A program made the position numbers and the translations under genes. From Stenotrophomonas maltophilia (GTDB lineage Bacteria; Pseudomonadota; Gammaproteobacteria; Xanthomonadales; Xanthomonadaceae), in contig NZ_LYVJ01000011.1 of assembly GCF_001676385.1 (NCBI RefSeq), positions 1 to 64,000 on the forward strand: 64,000 bases of DNA. The letters run 5' to 3'. The notes under the pieces were generated by a model. The model was not told the origin of the DNA and made no database searches. It was given only the letters and a program-made list of their open reading frames with translations. Of the stretch, positions 18,402 through 25,864 are shown piece after piece (the first letter of the stretch is position 1; each line of letters starts with the position of its first letter).

Positions 18402-18979
18402 CTATTCGAAAGATACCCTCTGGCAATGGGCTATAGGCTGGTCCAGATCCAGCTTTCGAAATGCGCCCATCGCTGCAGCGTTCACCACGGAGGGAGCCTT
18501 GCTCCCGCAAATCCAGCGCATCGCCTGCATCAATTGGCCGTGGCTAAACACGACCACCTGCTCATGCGCGGAATAGGATTTAAGAATGCGCAGCGCTCGC
18601 GCAGCGCGGGCAACTAGCTGGGCAAATGACTCGGCACCAGGTCCATCCACATAGTTTGGATCGCAACGGGACCAGTAGTCCTCTACCCACTGCTTGCGGT
18701 CTGCTGCCGAGTGCCCACGCACCGCTCAGGCGACAGATAAGTGAACTCGTGGACCGCTAGGGGCGCAACAACCATCTTGAAGCGTTCGGCGAGTGGTTGT
18801 GATGTCTGCCTAGCCCGGAGGAATGGTGAGGTAAAGATGCGGTCAGGCGCAGCCGACCAGGTCATTGCCAATGCGCGAGCCTGCTCCTCCCCTGCGGTAG
18901 TAAGGGCAATGGATTCTGGATCGGCGGTTACAAATCCCGCATTAGCCATGCTTTGCGCATGCCTAACTACCACTAGCAT
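18402..18979 (-). pseudogene. histidine phosphatase (phosphoglycerate-mutase-like) with a frameshift
   Basis: The first frame (18,979 to 18,683) begins LVVVRHAQSMANAGF, the RHxxS/T catalytic loop of the histidine phosphatase superfamily, and has IFTSPFLRARQTSQPLAERF. It then breaks after LSPERC. The remaining half (GHSAADRKQWVEDYW ... VVVFSHGQLMQAMRWICG, with the second catalytic His) continues in another frame to a TAG at 18,402. Inserting one C in TGC-GTGGG near 18,721 restores ERCRGHSAADRKQW, so a single-base deletion or a sequencing error has split the gene. Its target is unknown. Confidence 0.75.
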
Positions 18980-19337
18980 CTTCTCTCTCCCCCTGTTCTG
19001 CTTGTCTTCTGGTCAGGTGCCTGCTGCCCGTCTCGGATGCACCCTGACTACAAACCGACAGTCAGTTGGGCATTGCCACCAAATGAACTGGGCAGCGATA
19101 CCACGTGAATTGGACACCGCCTCCAGCTTATCGGGCACCTGTGGGTACCGATGAGATTGATCACCTGACCAGCAGAAGATGATCACGCGACTGAGCCTGG
19201 TGACCAGCATCGTCGCTTGGTCAGAACCATCGTCCCCATAGGATGCGAGGACTCTGATCAGATCAATGCCCCCTGACAGCGCCGCCAGCCGGTTGGACAC
19301 TTGACATGACACCGATGGGCCCTTTCGACCAATAGCG
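18980..19337. other. island segment without a convincing gene
   Basis: About 360 bp. On the minus strand it contains spaced steps such as GTGTCCAA, CCAGTTCATTTGG and GCCCAACTGACT, reminiscent of terminal repeats of some insertion sequences, and a CTGACT...AGTCAG hairpin near 19,045-19,066. A 99-residue frame exists but looks like read-through of these repeats. Possibly the remnant of an insertion sequence. Confidence 0.35.
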
Positions 19338-19400
19338 GGCGTTCAAGGTCTGAATCAAGCCGAGCCGCGAAGCGGCGTCGGCTTGAATGAATTGTTAGGG
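19338..19400 (-). repeat. integron attC-like recombination site
   Basis: On the minus strand the site starts with CCCTAAC (R''), whose TAA is the stop codon of the DUF3825 gene. It continues AATTCATTCAAGCCGA, has a GCCGC-TTC-GCGGC hairpin head with unpaired bases on one side, returns as TCGGCTTGATTCA, and ends near CTTGAAC, a decayed R' core (consensus GTTRRRY). The ATTCAAGC...GCTTGATT arms with extrahelical bases are typical of attC sites in Xanthomonas and Pseudomonas integrons. Confidence 0.7.
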
Positions 19401-20201
19401 TGCCAGCCAATCGCGATCGGGCCTAGCGACCTGTCTGGCATTGTTATAGGCCATATCCAACGTAAGGCAGGTCGCAGCGCGATAAAAGTCCCCAAACTTC
19501 TCGGCGACGAGAGCAAGGTCGGCTTTTGCTGGATCAAGCAGTGTGAGTGGTAAAAGAAGCTGGATGTTGCCCTGATAGTACTGGGGAATAGCTGTCTTGT
19601 AGTTGCGCCGAACCCTTTCAACAGCGGAGTCAATCGCACCCTTGACAAGGTTCTGAAGGCCAAAGGGATTCATTGCTTTTAGCTGGTCAGGAAATCGCTC
19701 GATGTTGTCACTGATGATGTGCTCAACATTGACTCGTAGCTCTTTCCGTGAGTCGTAGACCAAGCCGGCGGGATTCTCGTAATAGTGAGCCATTTCCGGC
19801 AATGCGGCGAATCGGTTAAGGTCCTGCTCGCCACGACGACAGAAGCGCCGAAAGTGCCAGTACTGAGGTTGATTTTCCAGCTTATTTTTTGAGAGTAACG
19901 CGTAGATTGGTTCCTGGGTCGGCGTAATTAAGCCAAGGTTAAAGCACGCATACTCCTCATCCGGCGTGATGCCAATCTTTTTCTCTTCCGCGACTCTGCG
20001 GTATGTATATGTCAGGTAGTTTCGGAGGATGGGTTTTGCATGTGGCGCGACGGTATACTTGTAGTTCCAATCCTCAGGCTCTGCTAGGACTGCCAAGGTC
20101 TCAATAGCTTCGTCAAACTTAGGCATGAACACGAAGTCGCGGAAGTGGTCGGTAAAATCGTAAGGCTGGTTCTTTGCCACAGTTCCCCCTTTAATTGTCA
20201 T
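19395..20201 (-). CDS. DUF3825-domain protein in an integron-like cassette
   Basis: A 268-residue soluble protein. FMPKFDEAIETLAVLAEPEDWNY, ILRNYLTYTYRRVAEE, EYACFNLGLITPTQEPIYALL and AVERVRRNYKTAIPQYYQGNIQLLLPL match the DUF3825 pattern (a domain that in some proteins accompanies OST-HTH modules and is suspected of RNA-related function). Low GC. The ATG lies a few bases inside a GTTAGGG boundary at 20,206-20,212, and the stop lies inside an attC-like site, the compact layout of an integron gene cassette. The biological role is unknown. Confidence 0.7.
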   Translation of the reverse strand: MTIKGGTVAKNQPYDFTDHFRDFVFMPKFDEAIETLAVLAEPEDWNYKYTVAPHAKPILRNYLTYTYRRVAEEKKIGITPDEEYACFNLGLITPTQEPIYALLSKNKLENQPQYWHFRRFCRRGEQDLNRFAALPEMAHYYENPAGLVYDSRKELRVNVEHIISDNIERFPDQLKAMNPFGLQNLVKGAIDSAVERVRRNYKTAIPQYYQGNIQLLLPLTLLDPAKADLALVAEKFGDFYRAATCLTLDMAYNNARQVARPDRDWLAP

Positions 20202-20205
20202 GGCT

Positions 20206-20212
20206 CCCTAAC
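20206..20212 (-). repeat. cassette boundary core GTTAGGG
   Basis: On the minus strand GTTAGGG precedes AGCC-ATG of the DUF3825 gene. It fits the integron R' core (G^TTRRRY apart from the last base) and would be the point where the cassette was joined. Confidence 0.5.
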
Positions 20213-20601
20213 TACCCCATAGCAGGTCCGACCCGCACCGGCAAGACGTGGTTGGCACGTGGGTTGGGTACGCAGCCGCTCGTCAGGGGCAAAGCGTACT
20301 CTACAGGCGCGACGGTCGTCTGCTGGAGTTGACGTTTAGTACCCTGACTCCGGCGTATAGGCCTCTTAACCCAGTACCAACGGCTGTTAGGCCGCATCCC
20401 ATTGGCGCAATGGTTCTGGATCATTGTCTGCTGCGGCGCGCTACGTTCGCTTGCCTCACGTCACACAATCTTTGCCACTCAAGTGAAGGCAAAGCACGGT
20501 CCAAGCCCCCATAGTCTGCACGGACTATGGGGCTCCGGCGGGCACCTACTTTGGCGATGCGACCAGAAAAGGGATCTGCCCCCTTGCGCTACGGGTTGCA
20601 C
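20213..20601. other. island right end, no convincing gene
   Basis: About 390 bp. It contains a GTTAGGC core at 20,386-20,392 (possible second integron site), a TTTGCC...GGCAAA hairpin at 20,471-20,493, a strong hairpin at 20,504-20,534 (arms AGCCCC-CATAGTC / GACTATG-GGGCT), and the half-repeat at 20,563-20,583. Short frames here do not look coding. Confidence 0.5.
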
Positions 20602-20637
20602 GGTCGGATCCCATTCCGTCAGAAAGGCTCCGACCCC
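20563..20637. repeat. half repeat plus degenerate copy of the GGGGTCNGATCCC palindrome
   Basis: CCAGAAAAGGGATCTGCCCCC (20,563-20,583) is a right arm matching the orphan left arm at 13,102. A second, imperfect complete copy (arms GGTCGGATCCC and GGCTCCGACCCC) lies at 20,602-20,637, just behind the TonB receptor stop. Confidence 0.6.
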
Positions 20638-20644
20638 ATGCGGG

Positions 20645-22690
20645 TTACAGCTTCATGTTGAGGCCGACGAACACGCTGCGGCCCGGAGCGGGCGAGAACA
20701 TCGGGCGGGCGCTGTCCCAGAAGAAGCTGTCGTACCAGGCGTAGGCGTACTGGCGGCCGGTGACGTTCTTCAGCTGCAGGTCCACGCTCCAGCGTGGATT
20801 GAGCTGGTAGGCCGCGCTGAGGTCGAGTACGGCGAAGCCACCGAACTTGCCGGCCACGTTGCGCTCCTCCAGGTAGTAGTCGCCCTGTGCGCGCGCCTGC
20901 AGGCCCAGCCGCAGGGCTTCGCTGGCCCGGTAGTCCACGCCCAGGTTGCTGATGTAGCGTGGGGTGGCCGCTACTTCGCGACCCTGCAGCGAGACGCTGG
21001 CATCGCGGTCGTCGCGGATGATCTTCGCTTCCTGGTAGGCGTGCGAAGCCCATACCGTCCAGTCGTCGCCCAGCTGCAGGCTCACCTGCGCATCCACGCC
21101 ACGTCGGCGGGTCTTGCCCAGGGTGACCGTGGTACCGGTGGCCGGCATGTTGGACACCTCATTTTCCGCGTCCTGCTGCCACACCGCGAGGCGTGCCTGG
21201 CTGCCGGCAAACGGCTGGAATTTCAGGCCCAGCTCCATGCCGGTGTTGGTGGATGGCTGCACCGGTGCCTGCCCCGGGGTGAGGTAGGCCGGTGCGGTGG
21301 AGCCGGTCAGCACCTGGAAGGTGCGGCCCCAGTTGGCGTAGAGGTGGGTGTACTCGCCCAGGCTGTGGATGACGCTCAGCTTGGGTTGGCCGATGCTGCC
21401 GTAGTCCTGCAGGCGACCGGTGGTGCCGTTCATCAGTCGGGTGCGTCCGCTGAAACGGTCCACGCGGTACGCCGGCACGATCTTCCAGGCCTCGACGGGC
21501 TGGTAGATGGCCTGCACGTAGGCACCCCAGTTGTCGAAGCTGTGGCGATCGTTGTTCTGCACCCGTGCCGGTGCCTGGCTGAAATCGGTGGGTTCGGCGT
21601 AGGCGTAGCGCTCGCGGAGGTAGCCGTTGTCCTGCTGCTCGTAGTCCAGGCCGCCCTCGACGGTAAGCGTGGGGCTGGCCTGCCAGGTGAGCGTGCCGAG
21701 CAGGCCATGCTGCCGCTCGTCCCACACGCGGCGCTGGCGCGGCAGGTTACCGGTGGGCAGATCGCTGAAGGTCACCCTGCGGTCGTCCTCGTAGCGGTTG
21801 TAGTACAGCCGCGTGCCGAGGGTAAGCGTGTCGGAGAGCTTCAGGTCCAGGTGCGCGGCAATCTGGCGCATGTCGCGGTCATCGCCATCATTGCCGTTGC
21901 GCAGATCGCTGCCACGGCGATGCGTGCGCAGTTCCTCGGCGGTCATGAAGCCCGGTTCGTCGGCTTCGTGGTGGTAGGCGCGTGCGCTCAGGCCCACGCG
22001 CACGCCGTCCTCCAGCGATCCAAAGAACCATTTGCCACCCAGCGCGTATTTCCTCGACGTGTCGTGGTCGCGGTAGCCGTCGCTGGCCTGGGTGCCGACG
22101 AAGTAGTTCTGCGCGAAGCCATGGGCTTCGCGGCCCACCGCCAGCTGCGCATCGCGCGTGTTGTAGCTGCCGTAGGCCAGCCGCGCATCGGTGTAGTTGC
22201 CTCCCTGGCGCGTGCCGAAGTTCACGTTGCCGCCGATGTTGTGCAGGCCGTAGCGCGGATCATTGGTGCCACGCACCACTTCGATGTAGCTGATTTCCAG
22301 CGGAAACAGCATGTCGATGAAGCGCTGGTTGCCGCTGTTGACGTTGCTGGGGATGCCGTCGATCAGTGTCTTGATGGCGTTGAGGTAGCCCTCGCCGTTG
22401 AACGCACGGAAACTGACCTTGCCCGATTCGGCGCCCTGCCGGGTTTCGGTGAGCTGGATGCCGGGCATCTGCCCGAGCAGTTCCCAGCTGTGCGAGACGT
22501 TGCGGTCTTCGATCTGGTCCGCAGCCAGCACATCCACCGAGGTCAGCACCTGGTGCGCGCTGAGCTGGCCTTCGCCGTGCTGGTGCACCTGCACCTTGCC
22601 GAGGGTAAGCGCGGCGTCGGCCGACTGTGCGAAGGCTTCAGGGGCAAACGGAGCGGCCGCGAGGGCAGCCACCAGCGTGGGGGTCTTCAT
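20645..22690 (-). CDS. TonB-dependent outer-membrane receptor, probably for zinc
   Basis: 681 residues: a Sec signal peptide (cleavage after AFAQS region), a plug domain with LLGQMPGIQLTETRQGAES, SFRAFNGEGYLNAIKTLIDGIPSN, EVVRGTNDPRYGLHNIGGNVNF, and a 22-strand type barrel ending in VGLNMKL. A His-containing stretch (VQVHQHGEGQLSAHQ) precedes the plug, taking the place of a TonB box region. A 23-bp Zur-box-like palindrome 22 bp upstream suggests zinc repression, so zinc uptake is the best guess; family membership alone does not give the ligand. It is first at the right edge of the accessory island but has normal genome GC. Confidence 0.9.
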   Translation of the reverse strand: MKTPTLVAALAAAPFAPEAFAQSADAALTLGKVQVHQHGEGQLSAHQVLTSVDVLAADQIEDRNVSHSWELLGQMPGIQLTETRQGAESGKVSFRAFNGEGYLNAIKTLIDGIPSNVNSGNQRFIDMLFPLEISYIEVVRGTNDPRYGLHNIGGNVNFGTRQGGNYTDARLAYGSYNTRDAQLAVGREAHGFAQNYFVGTQASDGYRDHDTSRKYALGGKWFFGSLEDGVRVGLSARAYHHEADEPGFMTAEELRTHRRGSDLRNGNDGDDRDMRQIAAHLDLKLSDTLTLGTRLYYNRYEDDRRVTFSDLPTGNLPRQRRVWDERQHGLLGTLTWQASPTLTVEGGLDYEQQDNGYLRERYAYAEPTDFSQAPARVQNNDRHSFDNWGAYVQAIYQPVEAWKIVPAYRVDRFSGRTRLMNGTTGRLQDYGSIGQPKLSVIHSLGEYTHLYANWGRTFQVLTGSTAPAYLTPGQAPVQPSTNTGMELGLKFQPFAGSQARLAVWQQDAENEVSNMPATGTTVTLGKTRRRGVDAQVSLQLGDDWTVWASHAYQEAKIIRDDRDASVSLQGREVAATPRYISNLGVDYRASEALRLGLQARAQGDYYLEERNVAGKFGGFAVLDLSAAYQLNPRWSVDLQLKNVTGRQYAYAWYDSFFWDSARPMFSPAPGRSVFVGLNMKL

Positions 22691-22711
22691 GGCAGGCGGA
22701 AAGGCGCGAGT

Positions 22712-22734
22712 GAAATGTAATTATATAACATTTC
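22712..22734. promoter_or_regulatory. Zur-box-like operator upstream of the TonB receptor
   Basis: A 23-bp palindrome with outer arms GAAATGT and ACATTTC around an AT-rich centre (AATTATATA). It matches the GAAATGTTATANTATAACATTTC-type consensus of gammaproteobacterial Zur at nearly every position. It lies 22-44 bp before the receptor ATG, where a repressor would block transcription. Confidence 0.75.
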
Positions 22735-22742
22735 ATGCGCCA

Positions 22743-22814
22743 GCTTTGTAGCGTCGAGCCACGCTCGACTGCTCCTTGCAGACGGCAGTCGAGCGTGGCT
22801 CGACGCTACAAAGC
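22743..22814. repeat. 30-bp perfect inverted repeat (GTAG/SMAG dimer)
   Basis: Arms at 22,743-22,772 and 22,785-22,814 are perfectly complementary (GCTTTGTAGCGTCGAGCC... and its reverse). Each arm contains GTAG plus an internal TCGAGC...GCTCGA hairpin, the dimeric form of Stenotrophomonas GTAG repeats. It separates the receptor promoter from the next gene. Confidence 0.85.
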
Positions 22815-22833
22815 CGGGTGTCGAGAGGTGGGA

Positions 22834-23127
22834 TTACACCGGGTAGCCGGTGGCTTCCCTGGCCTTCTTCCAGGCGGCTTGGAATTCGCGGGCGCTGATC
22901 TCGTCGTCTTCGTCGAAATCCAGGAACGACACTGGCTGCTCGGCCAGCCGGAAGCGGTCATCACTCTGGCCATGTTGATCGGCCCAGACCACCTTGACGC
23001 CGTAGATTTCCACCTGGCGCACGATCCGGTCGCCATGGGCCTCCATCAGCACGTTGCCCTTGCCCAGGTCCGATTCGGCCCAGTGCTTGTAGTACTTCCT
23101 GGTGGCGTTGCTTTTGACGTTCTTCAT
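22834..23127 (-). CDS. small protein with one EF-hand-like loop
   Basis: 97 residues from the ATG at 23,127 (MKNVKSNATRKYYKHWAESD). No signal peptide. Near residue 73 is DFDEDDEISAREF, which fits the EF-hand loop pattern D-x-D-x-D-x-x-I-x-x-x-E followed by a helix. A strand-rich N-terminal part precedes it (EAHGDRIVRQVEIYGVKVVWAD). Calcium or another divalent ion may bind, but a single loop is weak evidence. No family is recognised. It stands alone between a GTAG dimer and a GGGGCC palindrome. Confidence 0.65.
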   Translation of the reverse strand: MKNVKSNATRKYYKHWAESDLGKGNVLMEAHGDRIVRQVEIYGVKVVWADQHGQSDDRFRLAEQPVSFLDFDEDDEISAREFQAAWKKAREATGYPV

Positions 23128-23149
23128 GGCGCCATTATCAGGCATTCGA

Positions 23150-23187
23150 GGGCCAGATCCCTTTTCTGCAGAAAGGGCTCTGGCCCC
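23150..23187. repeat. GGGCCAGATCCC...GGGCTCTGGCCCC palindrome
   Basis: A 38-bp inverted repeat with a TTTTCTGCAGAAA loop, a complete member of the repeat family also found at 27,851 and 60,997. It lies between the EF-hand-like gene and mltA. Confidence 0.75.
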
Positions 23188-23194
23188 GGCCGAC

Positions 23195-24361
23195 CTACTT
23201 CGGCAGCGCTACGCCCTTCGGCCACAGCATCCAGATGTTGCCCTTCTGCTTCATGTCACCGGCCAGCTTGCCGGCGGCGTCGCCGCTGCCCCAGTAGAGG
23301 TCCGCGCGCACTTCGCCGGCGATGGCGCCGCCGGTGTCCTGCGCTGCCACCGGCCGCACCAGCGGCGTGCCGTCCGGGCGCGTGGTCGACAGCCACAACA
23401 GGCTGCCCAGCGGCACCACGGTACGATCCACCGCGACGCTGTAGCCGGCGGTGAGTGGCACGTTCAATGAACCGCGCGGGCCTTCGGGGCTGTCCGGGCT
23501 GCGCACGAAGAACACGTAGCTGGGGTTGCTGCGCAGCAGTTCCGGCACGCGTGCGGGATGGGCCCGCGCCCATGCGCGGATCGCGTCCATGGTGACATCT
23601 TCCTTCTTCAGCTCGCCCTGCTCCACCAGCCAGCGGCCGATGGCGCGGTAGGGGTGGCCGTTCTGCTCGGCGTAGGCCAGCCGCACCTGCCTTCCATCGG
23701 CCAGGCGGACCCGGCCCGAACCCTGGATCTGCAGCAGTTGCAGGTCCATCGGATCGGTCAGCCAGGCCAGCACCGGGGCCTTGGCGCCCTTGGCTGCGAT
23801 GGCGCCGGCATCGTCATAGGGCCTGAGCACCTTGCCGTCGAGGCGGCCGCGCAGGCGCTTGCCCTTCAGTTCCGGATAGACGCTGTCCAGCTGCACCACG
23901 ATCAGATCGCCCGGGGTGCCATATACCGGCACCGTGGCCGTGTCGGTGCGGGTGAGGCTGCCGGGATAGATCGGTTCGTAATAGCCCGTGATCAACCCAT
24001 CGGCCTGGTGACCACCGGCGCGCAGCGCGTAGACATCGAGGTCGCGCTGCAGGAACTGGCGGATCGCGGCCGGGTCCTTGTCTGGAACCGCCGCGGCCGT
24101 GGCGCAGGGTCTGCTCCAGGCTTCATCGTTCTTCAGGCGGGCGCAGCTGCTGCGCCAGGCCACGAAGCCTGCCTGCAGATCGGTATCGGAGACCGCTGGC
24201 AGGGCTTTCCAGTCGACCTTGGCATAGGTGGCCGCTGGCGGGGTGGCCGGCGTTGGCGCTTCGGATCCGGTGCGGGAAGCGGTGGTGGAGCAGCCGGCGA
24301 GCACAGCCGCTGCCAACAGGGCCCAGTGCTTGCGCTTGAAGTAGGTGGCGGAATCGATCAT
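23195..24361 (-). CDS. mltA: membrane-bound lytic murein transglycosylase A
   Basis: About 388 residues from the ATG at 24,361 (MIDSATYFKRKHW). A lipoprotein signal ends in the lipobox LAGC, then come the MltA domain (LITGYYEPIYPGSLTRT, GSGRVRLADGRQVRLAYAEQNGHPYRAIGRWL) and the 3D domain with the catalytic Asp in AAQDTGGAIAGEVRADLYWG. It cleaves peptidoglycan glycan strands to 1,6-anhydro ends at the outer membrane. A longer frame to 24,415 lacks a good start context. It follows the cytochrome gene on the same strand with a 54-bp gap. Confidence 0.95.
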   Translation of the reverse strand: MIDSATYFKRKHWALLAAAVLAGCSTTASRTGSEAPTPATPPAATYAKVDWKALPAVSDTDLQAGFVAWRSSCARLKNDEAWSRPCATAAAVPDKDPAAIRQFLQRDLDVYALRAGGHQADGLITGYYEPIYPGSLTRTDTATVPVYGTPGDLIVVQLDSVYPELKGKRLRGRLDGKVLRPYDDAGAIAAKGAKAPVLAWLTDPMDLQLLQIQGSGRVRLADGRQVRLAYAEQNGHPYRAIGRWLVEQGELKKEDVTMDAIRAWARAHPARVPELLRSNPSYVFFVRSPDSPEGPRGSLNVPLTAGYSVAVDRTVVPLGSLLWLSTTRPDGTPLVRPVAAQDTGGAIAGEVRADLYWGSGDAAGKLAGDMKQKGNIWMLWPKGVALPK

Positions 24362-24415
24362 GCCGCCATGGTGGAGGCCCGGCCGCTGGCGGGCAAGCGC
24401 GGCGCGGGCAGGCAT

Positions 24416-24907
24416 TCACCGCCAGCGCATGCGGTCGAGCACCGGATTGCCCGCCAGGTGATGCTTGGCGACGGCGGCCACGTGCAGCGCAACCAGACCC
24501 GCCAGCACCATGCAGGCGTACTTGTGGGCGGCATTGAATGCAGCGGTGGCCGCGGGTCCGGAAAGCGGAGCGGGGATGACAACGAGATGGAACACGTTGA
24601 TGTCCCGCTCCATCATCAGCACGCCTGTGGCCAGCACCACGGTGGTGGTTGCATAGATGGCCCGGTGCGCGATGCGAGCCAGCGGCTCGCCCGCATCGCG
24701 GCGACGGCTGCCGGCAATCGCCAGGCACAGGCGCAGCGCGAAGAAGGGAATCAACACCGTGGTGAGCGATACGTTGATGAAGCCGATGCCCTGCTTGACG
24801 TTGGGCGGGCTTTCGGCAAATGCCACGTAGAAGCCGCTGGCCGTGGCCCACAGGATGATGGCAGCGGAGAACCAGTGCAGCAGCACCTGTGTTCTGGAAT
24901 AGGGCAT
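24416..24907 (-). CDS. cytochrome b561-type membrane protein
   Basis: About 163 residues from the ATG at 24,907. Four transmembrane helices with the haem-ligand pattern of the CybB/b561 family: His in RTQVLLHWFSA (helix 1), LARIAHRAIYATT (helix 2), FNAAHKYACMVLAGLVALHVAAVAKHH (helix 4). Such proteins pass electrons between quinol and periplasmic acceptors or quench superoxide. A TTG at 24,922 in the same frame is a weaker start. It sits just upstream of mltA; a functional link is not apparent. Confidence 0.88.
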   Translation of the reverse strand: MPYSRTQVLLHWFSAAIILWATASGFYVAFAESPPNVKQGIGFINVSLTTVLIPFFALRLCLAIAGSRRRDAGEPLARIAHRAIYATTTVVLATGVLMMERDINVFHLVVIPAPLSGPAATAAFNAAHKYACMVLAGLVALHVAAVAKHHLAGNPVLDRMRWR

Positions 24908-25031
24908 GGCATGTCGATCCAACAGGAAGGCGCAGCGACGTTAGACGTTCGGTGGCCTGTACTGAATCGGACAGGTTGCAAATGCGGCACGCGCTGCCGG
25001 ATTTCCGGCGCGGATCACGCGCTCTTCGTGA

Positions 25032-25778
25032 TCACGGCATCTGCAGAAGCAGCGAGTGCAGGATGCGGGCGTCTTCGGCATCCAGCGCTTTCGGCAGGTC
25101 GTCGCGGCCACGGAAGCGGCGGTGGAAGGCGGCGGCGGTGGCTTCACGGTTGTCCAGCGGATAGCCGAAGCGGGCCAGCGCATTCCAGGGGTCGAAGCCT
25201 TCCGGTGCCGGGCCGTCGGCCGCGCGCGGCCACACGCCGAACCCGGCGTCGGCCAGTTGCTGCCAGGGGAAGAAGCGACTCGGATCCTGCTTGCGGGTGG
25301 GCGCCAGGTCCGCATGGCCGATCACCTGGCGCGGCGGAATGTTCAGGCGGGTAGTGAGGTCGCGCAACAGCACGATCAGCGATTCGATCTGCGCGGGTTG
25401 GAACGGTGTGCTGCCGTCATTATCGAGCTCGATGCCGATGGACGCCGAGTTCAGATCGGTGATGGTGCCCCAGCGGCCGGACCCGGCGTGCCAGGCGCGG
25501 CGCGCATCGCTGACCAGCTGGTAACGATGGCCATCGGCGCCGATCAGGTAATGCGCGCTGACCGGGCCGCCGCTGTTGGCGGTACGCAGCGTATGCAGGC
25601 TCTGCTGCACCGACTTCTGCTCGGTATGGTGGATGACGATGATGACCGGCGTGCGCGCATTCTGGTTCGGCGACGGAACCCAGGTGGCCAACGGATTGCG
25701 GTCTTCCTGCGGCGTGGAGGCACAGGCAGCCAGCAGCAGGCAGGCCGAGAGCGTCAGGACAGTGCGGAGCGGGTGCAT
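25032..25778 (-). CDS. N-acetylmuramoyl-L-alanine amidase lipoprotein (AmiD-like)
   Basis: About 248 residues from the ATG at 25,778. A signal peptide with lipobox LAAC anchors it to the envelope. The amidase_2 domain carries zinc ligands HH in VIIVIHHTEQKS and GHADLAP(T)RKQDPSRFFPW, plus the catalytic region SIGIELDNDG. It cuts the bond between MurNAc or anhydro-MurNAc and the peptide stem. The lipobox and periplasmic location favour AmiD over cytosolic AmpD. It stands alone, with a REP hairpin upstream. Confidence 0.92.
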   Translation of the reverse strand: MHPLRTVLTLSACLLLAACASTPQEDRNPLATWVPSPNQNARTPVIIVIHHTEQKSVQQSLHTLRTANSGGPVSAHYLIGADGHRYQLVSDARRAWHAGSGRWGTITDLNSASIGIELDNDGSTPFQPAQIESLIVLLRDLTTRLNIPPRQVIGHADLAPTRKQDPSRFFPWQQLADAGFGVWPRAADGPAPEGFDPWNALARFGYPLDNREATAAAFHRRFRGRDDLPKALDAEDARILHSLLLQMP

Positions 25779-25817
25779 GGCCTGATTGTGCGCGATTGCG
25801 CTTGATGATGCATGCCA

Positions 25818-25842
25818 GGGTGCCGACCAACGGTCGGCACCC
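25818..25842. repeat. GGGTGCCGACC...GGTCGGCACCC palindrome
   Basis: A 25-bp palindrome between the amidase promoter and the amtB stop, followed by ACCAC. It matches the copies near 48,250 and 48,300. Confidence 0.8.
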
Positions 25843-25864
25843 ACCACGTCAGTACGCCGATCCA

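Noticed and set aside
19013..19312. 99-residue minus-strand frame in the island
   Set aside because: No ribosome site, and it reads through repeated TGTCCAA/CCAGTTC steps; more likely an insertion-sequence remnant than a gene.
20212..20392. Second attC site between GCCTAAC (20,386-20,392) and GTTAGGG
   Set aside because: The cores pair, but the inner arms do not fold convincingly and the length (about 180 bp) exceeds usual attC sizes.
20212..20424. 70-residue minus-strand frame ending at the cassette boundary
   Set aside because: Ends exactly at GTTAGGG and shows no gene-like features; probably part of a recombination site or fortuitous.
13131..20562. tRNA or integrase marking the island
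   Set aside because: Looked for on both strands; neither tRNA-like cloverleaf nor integrase motif was found.
20402..22720. 772-residue open frame on the plus strand
   Set aside because: Antisense to the TonB receptor, which has signal peptide, plug and barrel motifs and its own operator.
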